DNA of 64,000 bases from Branchiostoma floridae (taxonomy: Eukaryota > Chordata > Leptocardii > Amphioxiformes > Branchiostomatidae). Positions 1 to 10,907 of this stretch are shown here, piece by piece (positions within the stretch are counted from its first letter, which is position 1; each line of letters starts with the position of its first letter). The stretch spans positions 17,330,656-17,394,655 of the forward strand of contig NC_049993.1 of assembly GCF_000003815.2 (NCBI RefSeq), written 5' to 3'. A program made the translations under genes and the position numbers. The notes beneath the pieces were generated by a model. The model was not told the DNA's origin. It saw only the letters and a program-made list of their open reading frames with translations, and made no database searches.

Positions 1-220
1 ACGAGTTTGATACATAACTCCATTCATAGTATCAATATTAACGTAATTACATGGTAATAAGATAGTTGAACTTGTTTCAGACAAGGAGGGTTGGGTCCCT
101 TGTATTCCCATTATTGTATATACCCGAGTCTTGACATAGGATGTATTCCATTGTATTCACCTGTCCTCTAGCAACCTATATATCTCCAATATGAAGTCTC
201 TACCATGAAGTGTAGAATGG
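1..220. other. No gene seen; probably ALG2 intron
   Basis: I see no exon, RNA gene or clear repeat here. It lies 5' of the first visible ALG2 exon, so it is probably intron. The N-terminal part of ALG2 (roughly 70-80 residues by comparison with the family) must lie to the left of the window. Confidence 0.5.
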
Positions 221-383
221 TAGTCTCCAAGCAGACCCTACGGTGCCTTAGAAATAGTATCAAAGCTGGCAAGGCAAGGTGCCCGTTTGACTCCCTTAGC
301 CGGCTATCTCCCTTTGGTCGGCTATACTCCTTTGCCAGCTTTGATACTATTTCTAAGGCACCGTAGGGTCTGCTTGGAGACTA
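221..383. mobile_element. Foldback MITE with 8-bp target duplication (hAT-like)
   Basis: The element begins TAGTCTCCAAGCAGACCC and ends with its reverse complement. The two arms (about 221-275 and 331-383) are nearly perfect inverted repeats, with a short spacer containing GCCGGCTA. The 8-bp sequence TAGAATGG flanks both sides (213-220 and 384-391), as expected of hAT-class insertions. It has no coding capacity. It sits directly upstream of the first exon echo of ALG2. Confidence 0.8.
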
Positions 384-391
384 TAGAATGG

Positions 392-624
392 TTGGTGTAC
401 GCAGCGCTGTGGCCAGGTTTCACTCCCAAGTAGACTCACGGTTTCTACTCGCCTCTTGTGTTTCAGGTACGCTGTCCATGACGGCTGTAGAAGACTGGCT
501 GCCCTGGTTGGTGCCTGGGCACTGCTACGTGCTGTGTGCGTACCTATGGATGGTGTACGCAGCGCTGTGGCCAGGTTTCACTCCCAAGTAGACTCATGGT
601 TTCTACTCGCCTCTTGTGTTTCAG
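392..624 (+). repeat. Exon-edge minisatellite, acceptor side of ALG2 exon 625-802
   Basis: A unit of about 159 bp is repeated ahead of the intact exon. Each unit has the end of a partial exon copy (GTGTACGCAGCGCTGTGG), a short piece starting CCAGGTTTCACTCCCAAG, then the acceptor TTGTGTTTCAG and the start of the exon. A partial exon copy runs 467-571, preserving the acceptor and about 100 nt of coding sequence, and then drops into the next unit. The tail of an even earlier unit is at 392-411. The copies differ from the exon at several positions, for example VEDWLPW instead of VGDWLPR, so they are not recent identical duplicates. Confidence 0.85.
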
Positions 625-3600
625 GTACGCTGTCCGTGACCGCTGTAGGAGACTGGCTGCCCCGTTCTGTACTGGGCCACTGCTACGCACTGTGTGCGTA
701 CCTACGGATGGTGTATGCGGCTCTATGGCTTGTGGTGGCGAGCCGCTGGGACTACCAGGTCGTCTTCTGCGATCAGATCTCGGCATGTGTGCCCTTCCTC
801 AGGTAAGTGTGTGTGTGTGTGTTCTTGTCTACTTGAAGCATTACTAAGTCGATCTATAGTAACTAGGGCTGGGTATCGGTACAGCGTACCGGTACAAAAC
901 CGGTTTTTCTTATTGGACCGGTCCAGAAAAACCGGACCTGAAAAAGTTAGATGGACCGGATGTTGGACCGATTAGAAAATTAACATATTATTTTATCAGG
1001 CATTCACACCTTTTGGCGCTTGCAGTTGGAAGAAAATGACAAGAGTGAAGTAGAGTAGAGTTTATAGTAATTTCTACCAAGGTTTACAGTCAATCGTACA
1101 GGTGCAGTTAGCGCTGTAGGATTTTAAAACGCCAGTGTAAGTCTAATACTCCACCAAACAGATTTCTTTGTAGTGAAATGGACAATTGGTATGAGTCATA
1201 CTGAATCAGGTCCAGGTTCAGGTCCGGACCTGGACCTGATCCTTTGGACCTGAACCGGACCTGGACCTGAATTTTCTGTACCGGTACCCAGCCCTAATAG
1301 TAACCATTCAAATCACTTTGTTATATACAAATCTTCATGTGTATGTACAAGGAACTGTTATGTGTGTATATGTGAATGTGTTGTGTCACTGTGTGTGTGT
1401 GTGTGTACATGTGTGTGTGCAGTATGTACTGTATATGTGTGTGCATACCTACGGATGGTGTACGCGGCGCTGTGGCTAGTGGTGGCGAGCCGCTGGGACT
1501 ACCAGGTGGTTTTCTGCGATCAGATCTCAGTGTGTGTGCCGTTCCTGAGGTAAGAGGAGCGCATGTTTGTAAGTGTGTGTGTGTGTGTGTGTCTGTGTGT
1601 GAGCGTGTGTGTATGTGTGTCTGGATGTGTGTGTGTCTGCGAGGGCATGTATGTGAGGTCTCCATATTACATTACTTAATACCATCACACACTTTGACTC
1701 TGATACATACACTTTTTAGACTCAAAAATTCCTGACTTTCCCCCTTGTTATCCCAGGCTGAACCGCTGGGCCCGTGTGATCTTCTACTGCCACTTCCCCG
1801 ACCAGCTGTTGACTCAGAGACGCAGCGCGCTCAAGCGGCTGTACCGAGCACCCATCGATTGGCTGGAGGAGACCACCACCGGCATGGCTGACTGTGTGCT
1901 GGTCAACAGCAACTTCACAGGTGTGTACACGTGTGTGTAGTGTGTACTGTATGTGTGTGTGTGTGTGTACATGTGTGTGCAGTGTGTACTGTATTTGTGT
2001 GTTTACATGTGTGTACACCCATCGACTGGCTGGAGGAGACCACAACAGGCATGGCCGACTGTGTGCTGGTCAACAGCAACTTCACAGGTCAGTTGTTGTG
2101 TGTGTGTGTGTGTGTGTGTGTACATGTGTGCAGTGTGACTGCTGTATTTGTGTGTTTACATGTGTGTACATGTATGGGCACCCATCGACTGGCTGGAGGA
2201 GACCACCACAGGCATGGCCGACTGTGTGCTGGTCAACAGCAACTTCACAGGTCAGTTGTTCACTTAAGCTGTTTGTGTGTGTATGTGTACGTGTGTGCAG
2301 TGTGTAATGTATGTGTGTACATGTGTGAGCGCCCATCGACTGGCTGGAAGAGACCACTACAGGCATGGCCGACTGTGTGCTGGTCAACAGCAACTTCACA
2401 GGTCAGTTTGAAAGCTAGCTGTTTGTGTGTGTGTGTGTGTGTGTGTGCACACGTGTGTGCAGTGTGTACTGTATGTATGTGTGTACATGTGTGTACACCC
2501 ATCGACTGGCTGGAAGAGACCACACTACGGGCATGGCCGACTGTGTGCTGGTCAACAGCAACTTCACGGGTCAGTTGGTTAGGTAGCTGTGGTACACAAT
2601 CTTTTACTGTCAGGAGCTGACTTCCTCTAGAGGCCTGACCAGCAGAAAAGCTGCTGGAAGCATAATTTAGTCAGGCGAAGTTCTTCATTATGGTTTACGT
2701 ATGCTATCATGGTGTAGGAGAAAGTTTCATCATCTTTTTTTCTTGTTACAATCTTCATTCCACCCTTATACTACAAGTACGAAAGATGGTTACCTAGCTA
2801 ATGTTTTGGCAACTGCCGTCCTCAGGGCCTGATGAAGTTAGTATTTCTTGCTACAGGGTGGCCAGAATGATGTTTTGAGTTGCCAAAATGTTGGTCAGAC
2901 ATTGTGTTAAGATTATGTACAAAGAACCTTATTTTCCAATAATAACTTGATAAAGAAGTGCAATGTATTCATTGATCTTTTCCCAACGCACAGAAATGGT
3001 AGATGTGCAAATGTAAAATGTACTGATCAAAAACAAAAGTTTAACAATGAGTGATTTCGTGAATTTCCTCCCCCTCTCAGCTGGTGTGTTCAGAGACACG
3101 TTCCGCTCGCTGACACACGTGACCCCCGCCGTGTTGTACCCCTCCCTCAACTTCTCTGTCTTTTTTCTGTACCGGTGCCTAGTACTAAAATTAGCATTGT
3201 TACTGATATGTGTGGACCATTTCTCTCTCTGCAGCTGGTGTGTTCAGAGACACGTTCCGCTCGCTGGCACACGTGACCCCCGCCGTGTTGTACCCCTCGC
3301 TCAACTTCTCCGCTTTCGACGCGACCGTGGACCCGCCCGGAGACCTCGTCCCGCAGGGGGTGGGAACCGTCTTCCTGTCAATCAACCGCTACGAGAGGAA
3401 GAAGAACCTCAGTCTCGCCATCAGGGCGCTCGGTAGGTATTACAAGGGTGTGCTTCCATCAATTACCTAAAATGATGACCAACTTCTTTTGTTTGAGAAG
3501 ATATTACCTTCACACAGAACATACCATAAAGAGCTGCACATTTGGCAATGAGATTTGGCATTTTCAGGTCAAAACTTTTCATGCCAATTTTGGTGATCTT

Positions 3601-6600
3601 GCATGGATTCACTCAAGAAAGGGATTACATGTATCTATCAATTTATTTGGGTCATTGGATTCAGTGTCATATGACAGCTGCTCCAGATATCTCAGCCTCA
3701 TGTCATAAACTTCCACAACTCAGGCCAAGCCATAAGGAAACTAGAGTTCCTCGAACACATATCTTCGCCAAATAAACAATTTCTATGGAAGATAGTTCTT
3801 TTTGAATGATTAATGTGTATAAGTCCATACATTATCTAGTCACATCATGTAGTGGTTGGTTGGATTATGAACATTGTGAGTAGATTAGTCTATTCTGTCG
3901 GTGTACATAATGCAGCAAATGTTTTGGCGATGTGAATGAATGTCTTTGCATAATCAGAACAATTTGTACAGGTATGAGGTTACTGTTCTATTTTGTGTTG
4001 TCATAATTACTTTCGGAGAGCTGGTTATGTTTTGGGTAGCGTTTGTATGTATGTATGTATGTATGTATGTATGTATGTAGAAACCAGCAAATTGAAGACC
4101 GGCTGAATGGATTGAAGTGATATTTGGTATGTGGGTAGGTCTTGGAAACCTGGAAACCACAGGAAGTCACGCCGATAATTGCATTCGTCACTCACCAAAC
4201 CCCGGCCACTGTAACAGTTGTTCCTTCCAATTTACGGAACTTTTTAACTCACCAAGGGTCATCTAAGGGCCATATGTAAGGATTGCTACGACCCCCGCCT
4301 TGGTGAACGTTTGTTTCAATCTCATGAAAATAGAAAGTAAAGTTTTGCAGTCGCGAGTTAAGTCAGAGGTATTTTACAGAGTCCAAGGTTATGATTTCTG
4401 CGACTGTCCGATGACAGCCGCCTGTCACCTTTGGCGATTTGTATTTCTCGCAATGATGTCAGTTCTTTCTAGCCGACCTTTCCCTTACAACATGACATCT
4501 CTGTTAAGAGTTGAGGAATGCGTGGATAATTGACGGTGACCCTTTTGACCTAAGTGCTGTTCTTCAACATGTTGGGTTTGTCTTGTCCCAGCACTTGGTC
4601 ACTTGTTGTTTTAACCTAGTTCACAGATGTAAGTACTATGTGTTACAAGCCGTCATTGTTCAATTATGTTATATTACTGACTTTACATAGTACTTATTCG
4701 TTTGTTTAGACCCATGTAGTGTTACTGGCACATGGAACACCAAGTTTCCTTGCAGTCCATCATAAGAAAATACACCTGAAGTGTCTCGTAGATATTAGCT
4801 CTACATCTTTATATCAAGTGATATTCGTCAAGTTCCCTCTACTACATTTTTACCGTTCCTATGATATAGTGTTGCTTTTATTGTTGATCTGTATATAGAT
4901 ATAAGCAACACTTGTATATAGATATGTTATATTTCAACTGCTATGAATCCTTTGCTGTGTGCCGTCGTATTGACATCAATTCAGCAAGCTATTTAATTGC
5001 TTAATTTTATAGATACGTGTTGGACGCGGTCAGGCTTTGTATTTTGCTAACATGAACCATGACCATTTATAGGCATTTTTCAGCCAGTAGTCTCTACCAG
5101 ACTCCATCCTGGCGGAATAGTACACGGATGACCTAGTAACATCCCTGGTCAATCAGAATTTCATGCTTCCAAGACAACGTCTGACCCACCTCTTCTCTAT
5201 TTTTAGACATCTATGGGTCGATTCAAGTCCTTTCAGGTGACTCCGTCACAAGTATTTTTCAACCGTTATAGAAGTTTCCCTAAGTAATTATATTAAATAC
5301 AGAGTGATTTATATAATTTGCCTCTCATTATGTTGATAATCATCCAAAGTACCTACCTACCAAAAACAAAAAATATCCATCAATCCCCTCAGGAGTTATC
5401 CATCTAAAAAGTTACGAAATATAACACCCACTGCAATTCCAAACAAGCTGCTAGGGGGCCCAAAATTAGACCATTGACTCCTAGTACCAACAGCTATCCA
5501 CCAGTAAAAAATCACGAACCTGGCACTTCTGGAAAATTTAGGCGCAAACTTTGATGCTCACTTGCAGTACCAAAACAATTTGCCAGGAGGCCCATTATCG
5601 AACTTGACCTTCCTTTCTGTGTCCCCTACCTATCAACCAAATATCATTAACATCCATCAAGAACATCTCGAGTTATCTTGCTTACAGACAAACGCACTTA
5701 CATACAAAGCCAGCTACAGCACCATAGGTAAAAGGTAGCTAAACCATTCTCGCACATGGCAATCCTTTCCACAGCCGCTACAGACCTGCCAAATATCGTG
5801 GAAATCGCCCAGCTACATTTTGACTTATGCCTCCCGAAAAAACACCAAAAAAAATACCAAGCTCGCTAATGTACCATAGGAAAACGCCAGGTAACCCATT
5901 TTCGAACTAGGCATGCCTTTAAACAACCGCTACACACCTGCAAAAAATAAAAAAGTTCCATCCACAATTTCTCGAGTTATATCCTGTTGACCTACATACA
6001 AACCCAAGTCGGCAAAAACATAAGCTTCTTGGCGAAGCTAAATAGTTACCCTACTTTCCTTACATGTATTATGGGAATGTGTTAGAAAAATAGGGCCTGA
6101 CAATGCTATAATCTTCCATCCAAACAGCTGCTTGAAGATTTAGTCTCAACTATCAAGCTGAATAACACAGTTCCAACAGAAAAACTATTATTATTTAACA
6201 CTACAAATCTGTCCATTGCAGGAAAAGTGAAGGACACTGTACCAGTCGACCAGTGGCCAACAGTACATCTCATCATGGCCGGCGGTTACGACAATCGCGT
6301 CGTCGAAAACGTCGAGCATCACCAAGAACTTGTCTCACTTGCGGAAGAGCTCAACCTCACAGACCACATCACTTTCCTGCGTTCCTTCAGCGATGCCCAG
6401 AAGAGAACTCTCCTCACCCACAGTACCTGCCTCCTGTACACCCCTAGTAATGAGCATTTTGGTATCGTCCCGCTGGAAGCGATGTACATGAAATGCCCTG
6501 TGATCGCAGTCAACAGTGGCGGCCCTTTGGAAACCGTTGGCGATAAAGAAACCGGTTTCCTTTGCGATCCTGACGCTGAGAGTTTCTCCAAAGCGATGCG

Positions 6601-6826
6601 GAAGTTCGTGGAAGAAAAGAATTTGTCTAAGAAATACGGGAACGCGGGAAGAGATCGGGTTGAGAAGAAGTTCTCGTTCAATGCGTTTACTCAACAGCTA
6701 AATAAGGTAGTGGAAGATACCATGAAGCTGGAACCGAGGGGGGGTTGGGTGATGACAACATTCGTGACCCTACTGTTCATAGTTGGTGTGGGTCTTGCAG
6801 CTATCCTGGCCCAAATGTTAGGATAA
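625..6826 (+). CDS. ALG2: ALG2, alpha-1,3/1,6-mannosyltransferase (5' partial, four exons)
   Basis: ALG2 adds the second and third mannoses to the dolichol-linked N-glycan precursor on the cytosolic face of the ER. Exons are 625-802, 1757-1920, 3235-3432 and 6222-6826 (stop TAA 6824-6826); splice phases join without a break and encode about 381 residues. Diagnostic stretches are [88 protein letters not shown] and [18 protein letters not shown]. The last holds the GT-B/GT4 catalytic E-x7-E motif (EHFGIVPLE). The final about 20 residues ([19 protein letters not shown]) form a hydrophobic tail anchor. The N-terminus lies outside the window. Echoes of exons 1, 2 and 3 surround the real exons, so gene finders may insert false duplicated exons. 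It converges with the TRIM gene at 7654. Confidence 0.95.
864..1296. mobile_element. hAT-like MITE, 433 bp, inside ALG2 intron
   Basis: Termini are TAGGGCTGGGTATCGG and the inverse, ending ACCCAGCCCTA. The flanking direct repeat is ATAGTAAC (856-863 and 1297-1304), an 8-bp target duplication typical of hAT elements. The interior has repeated GGACCTG and CCGGTAC blocks and no ORF. Relatives occur at 14553-14940 (degenerate), 41244-41671 and 44101-44412. Confidence 0.9.
1441..1549 (+). repeat. Exon-edge echo, donor side of ALG2 exon 625-802
   Basis: This repeats the last 109 nt of the upstream exon (encoding [20 protein letters not shown] and onward) and its donor, here GAG|GTAAGAG. It is flanked by TG-rich simple repeat. 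It has no acceptor of its own and lies downstream of the intact exon, as a tandem duplication across the donor would predict. It differs from the exon by silent and a few replacement changes (SVCV for SACV). Confidence 0.85.
1921..2580 (+). repeat. Exon-edge minisatellite, donor side of ALG2 exon 1757-1920 (four copies)
   Basis: Four extra copies of the last about 72 nt of the exon end at 2087, 2250, 2401 and 2569, giving spacings of 167, 163, 151 and 168 bp. Each carries [15 protein letters not shown] followed by VLVNSNFT and a donor TTCACAG|GTCAG. Between copies are (TG)n tracts. The last copy has two extra bases (ACCACACTACGG) that break the frame. Because no copy has an acceptor and the next real exon starts at 3235, they should all be intronic. 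Confidence 0.9.
3081..3163 (+). repeat. Exon-edge echo, acceptor side of ALG2 exon 3235-3432
   Basis: A copy of the acceptor (CCCCTCTCAG) and the first about 80 nt of the exon lies 154 bp upstream of the intact exon. It encodes [20 protein letters not shown], then turns into CTGTCTTTTTTCTGTACC, which is intron. One replacement (T for A in RSLAHV) separates it from the exon. Confidence 0.85.
3738..6044. mobile_element. Probable non-autonomous Helitron/Helentron-like (pearl-type) element
   Basis: This 2.3-kb part of the last ALG2 intron begins near CTAGAGTTCCTCG and ends in a short hairpin, CTTCTTGGCGAAG (about 6029-6041). A (TATG)n microsatellite lies at 4045-4079, and degenerate internal units contain GCTAGGGGGCCCAAA (about 5449). 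The element at 54655-55728 has the same layout and the same internal motif. The 3' hairpin, internal repeats and microsatellite resemble non-autonomous Helentrons such as bivalve pearl elements. The class assignment is inference and the left boundary is uncertain. Confidence 0.4.
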
Positions 6827-7531
6827 AAGAAACATGTGACTGTATGTTTTAGATGTAGATTTAGATGGCCATTAAGTTACTATAAAATTAATTCTATAAT
6901 TCTAAGTTACTATAAAGCATCCAAATCATCCAAACTATTGCTTTTACATTCTTGTAACAAGGATAGCCCTTTTGTAAGTGTGCTGAATGGACAGCATTGC
7001 CTGAATATTATGTATGTATGCTGCACAATAGCCAAAAAAGTACAAAATGTACAATGTTATGATATTTTTACTGTAATGGCATTCCAGTAATTAACAAAGT
7101 TGTCGCAAATGTGAAATTGAGTGCTATTTAAGTTGAGTACAACTTTTTGTCTTCTTGCAATGCATTGCCACATTGTACAAGATTATGCATGTTTAAAAAC
7201 ATGGAGACATTACCATTATTTTTTAAATTAATACCTTTGTTATGCAGCAAAACTTTTGTACAGCAAATATTTGAATTGAAAAGATGTAATACTGGTAAGT
7301 TGGCTCATTGTGTACTAGAAATCACAAATCCTACACAATCATGTACATGTATATACAATGTTAAGTACAAATAACGAATAAGACAAGTAATTACAGTTTG
7401 CGTGAGAGCTGCATTGTTTTCTAAATTCTTCAAGAAGATAAATGGATCTATAGTTTTATACAATGACTTGTTTTATATCAGCTATTATTTACCAAATTCA
7501 GAAAGTCACAAATGATTTGTACTTGTTTTGC

Positions 7532-7537
7532 AATAAA
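7532..7537 (+). terminator. Poly(A) signal AATAAA, likely for ALG2
   Basis: AATAAA lies about 700 bp after the ALG2 stop and about 120 bp before the end of the convergent TRIM coding region. It implies a 3' UTR of about 0.7 kb (6827 to about 7560). The sequence between is AT-rich with no other feature. Confidence 0.5.
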
Positions 7538-7653
7538 AGAACTCTGAAGTCTTCATTCATATGGACATTTGTATAATAGTAGACCACAGTTTTCTAAAGG
7601 AAAGATATACACGATTTTTTAAGCTACGTGAAAGAGAAATCAAATCTAGTTCC

Positions 7654-9843
7654 TCACATATATTTGTACTTCCTAACACAGTGGTCAGCACTGTCCACAA
7701 CAAACACATGTCCATCCTCTGTTACAGCCACCCCTTGTGGCTTGTTCAGTTTGTCCCCATCGCTGCTTATTGTGGACACCCAGGTTCCGTCTGGGCGGAA
7801 CACCTGAAGCTTTTTGCCATGTTCTACGCCACCTACGTCAGAGTTATCCCCAGCATTTACCAGAACTATGTTACCCCTGCTATCAACCGACACCCCTGTA
7901 GGGCCCCACATGTCCTGTGGCTGTCTGCCGTGCTCCCCAAACTTGCGTATGAAATTCAGGCCACTGTCAAACACCTGAACACAGTGCTGGTGCGAATCCA
8001 CCACAACAATGTTACCCTCCTTATCCACACAGACAGAAGATATGTGCTTCTGCATAAATCCCTGCCCTTTCAACTGCGTCACTAGCGTGCCATCCGCTTC
8101 GACAAACAGAAAGATCTTCTGACTAGAATCTACCACAACAACCCTCCCATCCCTCTGTACAGCCAGGCCACTGATCTTGGCACAATGTTCACCCAAGTAG
8201 AGTTTCTTCTGTAATTCTACTGATGGTGAAAATTTCAGCACTTCCTCACCGCATTGCACTACTATGGTGCCATCAGCCTGAACTACAAGTGACTCTGGGT
8301 TAGAAGTTGTCGCAAACAAGGAGCAAAACTTGCCATTCAGATCAAACACCTGAACACGCTGGTTATCAGTATCAGCCACATACAGCCTGTCACCCCTGAC
8401 TGCTACATCCATAGGCCTGTCAAACTGCCCCTGCTGGCTACCTTTGTTCCCAAACCTTAGCACAGGACTGTTACTGCCCACCTCTACAATCAAAGGCGTA
8501 CAACCCTCTTTTCCTGAAAACCTACCCCATCTCCGCCTCCCTGTAGTCTCACCCCCTCCCCCTGTTTGAACCACGCCCACCACATGCCTCCCTGACGTCT
8601 GCGGTCTCCATACAGCTTCAAATACCCCCTCACTGATTTTGGTGGTCTCCAACGTTACACAATACCCACTAGGGGAGGTGACTGTGATTTGAGGTGCTCC
8701 CTTTTCTTGGCCTTTCTGTGGCCAGAAGACAATAATAGTTGGCACACTTTCCACAGGGGAGTCTACGATGACAAGTTGCTTACAGGTCAGGTTAAGCTCA
8801 TACTTAATTTCAGTGCTAGGCTGGAACGTTATGTGTTTTTCTAGTGGTTCACGCTTTGCCTGGTTTGCCGCAAGAAACTTAAGCCTGTCTTCTAGCTGTC
8901 CCATGAGTGTAACAATCTCTACATCATTATTTCTAGCAAGAACATCAGCACAGAACTTAACTCCATCTTCAGTGGATCTTAACATATCTTCAAAACCTTC
9001 CTTTTCCTCGACCAGAGGTTCTCGCTGTTTCTTCTCCATTTCCTTGAGTTTGACCATCATGTCCTGTTCTGCCTTCTCCAGTTTTTCCTTTAGCTGTACA
9101 AAATGTTCCTTGATCTTTGCCTTCTCTACTTGAGAGTTTGTTGTGATGGTGGCCAGTTCTTTCCCTATGGTGTTGCTTGTGTTCTTCAGTGCGTCAACAG
9201 TGTCCTGTGTTTTCTGTACTAAAGTCTGCAGTCTGTCCTTGTACTTTTGCGCCACTTCACTGACCTCTCGTGGGCTGTGCATGAAACCCTGCCTGTGTTC
9301 GTTGATGGTGCACTCTCGGCACACGAGCTTGGCACAGGGCTGGCAGTAGAAGGTCGTGCGTACGTCAGGGTGTTTGGGACAGTACTCTGCCCCGGTGTAC
9401 TTCGACCTGCTGCCAGGGTCCTTCAGATCGTGCAGGGTGATGATGTAATGGTCCTTCAGTGCAGGAGAGTTGCCGTGTGCGGTCAAACAGTTCCCGCACA
9501 GGAGAAGTTTGCAGTCTGCACAGACGCTCTCCACCCTGGTGCCCGACTCACACATCTCACAGCGGGCTTCCTCACTGTTGTGTAGTGCCCAGAAGTTCAG
9601 CAGTTTGTTGATGTAGAAGTTAGAGGGAAGATTCTTGATCGAATCTTCGTTCTTACACTTCACCTGGTTCCCACAAGTAGGACAGGTGAATTGGTTCATT
9701 TCCTCTCGCAGCTGTTCCAGACACTGGGCACAGAAGGTGTGAAGACAAGGCAAGACTCGGGGGTCATCGTAGATGTCCTTGCAGATAGAACAAGTGAGGG
9801 ATTCGTCCACAAACTCCTCTTGAAGAGAGTCTACTGCTGCCAT
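7654..9843 (-). CDS. TRIM-NHL protein (TRIM2/TRIM3-like RING E3 ligase), single exon
   Basis: An uninterrupted ORF of 729 codons. I take the ATG at 9841-9843 (GTCATGG context); the few codons upstream in frame lack an ATG. Order: RING finger (Cys18, 21, 33, His35, Cys38, 41, 54, 57); two B-box zinc fingers (about residues 90-135, and 153-195 with CPKHPD and CxxCxxLVCREC); a Lys/Glu-rich coiled coil (about 200-330); an immunoglobulin-like filamin domain (about 350-450, with ITVTSPSGYCVTL); then NHL repeats to the C-terminus (RFGNKGSQQGQFDRPMDVAV, FIRKFGEHGRQP). Length and order match vertebrate TRIM2/TRIM3 (about 744 aa), cytoplasmic ubiquitin ligases whose NHL propeller binds substrates or RNA. 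TRIM genes are greatly expanded in amphioxus, and an intronless copy fits a retrocopy or lineage expansion. Orthology to a single vertebrate TRIM is not established, so no symbol is given. Confidence 0.93.
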   Translation of the reverse strand: MAAVDSLQEEFVDESLTCSICKDIYDDPRVLPCLHTFCAQCLEQLREEMNQFTCPTCGNQVKCKNEDSIKNLPSNFYINKLLNFWALHNSEEARCEMCESGTRVESVCADCKLLLCGNCLTAHGNSPALKDHYIITLHDLKDPGSRSKYTGAEYCPKHPDVRTTFYCQPCAKLVCRECTINEHRQGFMHSPREVSEVAQKYKDRLQTLVQKTQDTVDALKNTSNTIGKELATITTNSQVEKAKIKEHFVQLKEKLEKAEQDMMVKLKEMEKKQREPLVEEKEGFEDMLRSTEDGVKFCADVLARNNDVEIVTLMGQLEDRLKFLAANQAKREPLEKHITFQPSTEIKYELNLTCKQLVIVDSPVESVPTIIVFWPQKGQEKGAPQITVTSPSGYCVTLETTKISEGVFEAVWRPQTSGRHVVGVVQTGGGGETTGRRRWGRFSGKEGCTPLIVEVGSNSPVLRFGNKGSQQGQFDRPMDVAVRGDRLYVADTDNQRVQVFDLNGKFCSLFATTSNPESLVVQADGTIVVQCGEEVLKFSPSVELQKKLYLGEHCAKISGLAVQRDGRVVVVDSSQKIFLFVEADGTLVTQLKGQGFMQKHISSVCVDKEGNIVVVDSHQHCVQVFDSGLNFIRKFGEHGRQPQDMWGPTGVSVDSRGNIVLVNAGDNSDVGGVEHGKKLQVFRPDGTWVSTISSDGDKLNKPQGVAVTEDGHVFVVDSADHCVRKYKYM

Positions 9844-10289
9844 GACGTTTTTCAACAAGTTCTCTCAGCTTTTGGTTGTAAAAAATCCACGAATTCTACA
9901 CAAACTTTCACACAGAGTTATAACGGAAGTGACTGGAACTAGAATATTGGTTCCCACACAGCCTGGGCTGGATCTAAAATAAGAGTCGTCAGTGATTGGT
10001 TTAGAGGGAAAACGTGCAAACATTTTATTTGACTAATGATATACAATGCATGGGACCTTTGACTATGTACATTATCAAGACCAAAGACCATGTAGGCCCC
10101 CTCACAAATGGGTAAAGGTTAAAACCGGGCAGACTCTGTGTTTGCATTCCACATGTTTTTGTTCAAACATTAACATTGATAAAATGATTTTCTTAGTCTC
10201 CACCAAAAGAGGTCATGTTTTTAGTGTTAGCTGTAGGTGGTTTGTGGATATTTCTTAGTGACAGACTAACAACATTTCTTTGTCTGAGG

Positions 10290-10800
10290 AAGACATTACT
10301 TGAGGCATGGCTAAAGTAATTTTCATAATGTTTGGCAAGTGGTTTTTTGACAATACTAAGATGGCAAAAGGGCTAGCATGTTGTTCCCCATGCATTTTTG
10401 TAACTAAAAAGATTTTGCTACAGATTATAGCAAGACAACTTGCTGCATGTTTTACTAGATCATAATGATACATAACATACACAAACCCACAAAGGTTTTG
10501 TTAACACAAAAGACAAGATGGACTATGGACTATGGATGCCAGAGCCACTGTTTGTTTTTTGTCACTCTAAAATCTTGCGATTCAAGAGAACTTGATGCAT
10601 GTATTACTATGATACATCATGCACAACCTGGTGTGTTGGTAACACAAAAGACAAGATGGACTATGGATGCCAGAGACAGTGTGTTTTTTCCTTTATACCA
10701 GCTTGAGTTTCTTCTAGGCAGACGTAGTGTCATTCTCCTCGGCTTTCTAATGTCTTCTCTGCCAGTCTAGACTTTAGGGTCAGGGTTTAGTACTTAAAAA
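10290..10800 (-). repeat. Tandem repeat downstream of WDR70 with a decayed last-exon copy
   Basis: Units share AACACAAAAGACAAGATGGA, and that core occurs at about 10503 and 10644. At 10696-10790 there is a copy of the WDR70 last exon (CCAGCTTGAGTTTCTTC through CTTCTCTGCCAGT) with about 25 bp deleted from the middle and point changes that break the frame. It is another exon-edge echo, this time on the 3' UTR side. Confidence 0.7.
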
Positions 10801-10907
10801 TCTTGCTACAGAGAATCCCAATAAAACTTGCTGCCCTATGGTGGGACAGGCATGACATACTAGGAAGATATTTGTTAAACAAGTTGGCCTTCTTAAGTTG
10901 TTTTCCC

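Noticed and set aside
1321-2620. ORFs of over 100 codons on both strands
   Set aside because: They translate (TG)n/(CA)n tracts (Cys-Val or His-Thr runs) and pieces of ALG2 exon echoes. They are not independent genes.
4045-4079. Possible short tandem gene-like repeat or CRISPR
   Set aside because: A plain (TATG)n microsatellite. No CRISPR-like repeat and spacer pattern exists anywhere in the window.
7561-8085. 174-codon plus-strand ORF
   Set aside because: Antisense shadow of the NHL region of the TRIM gene.
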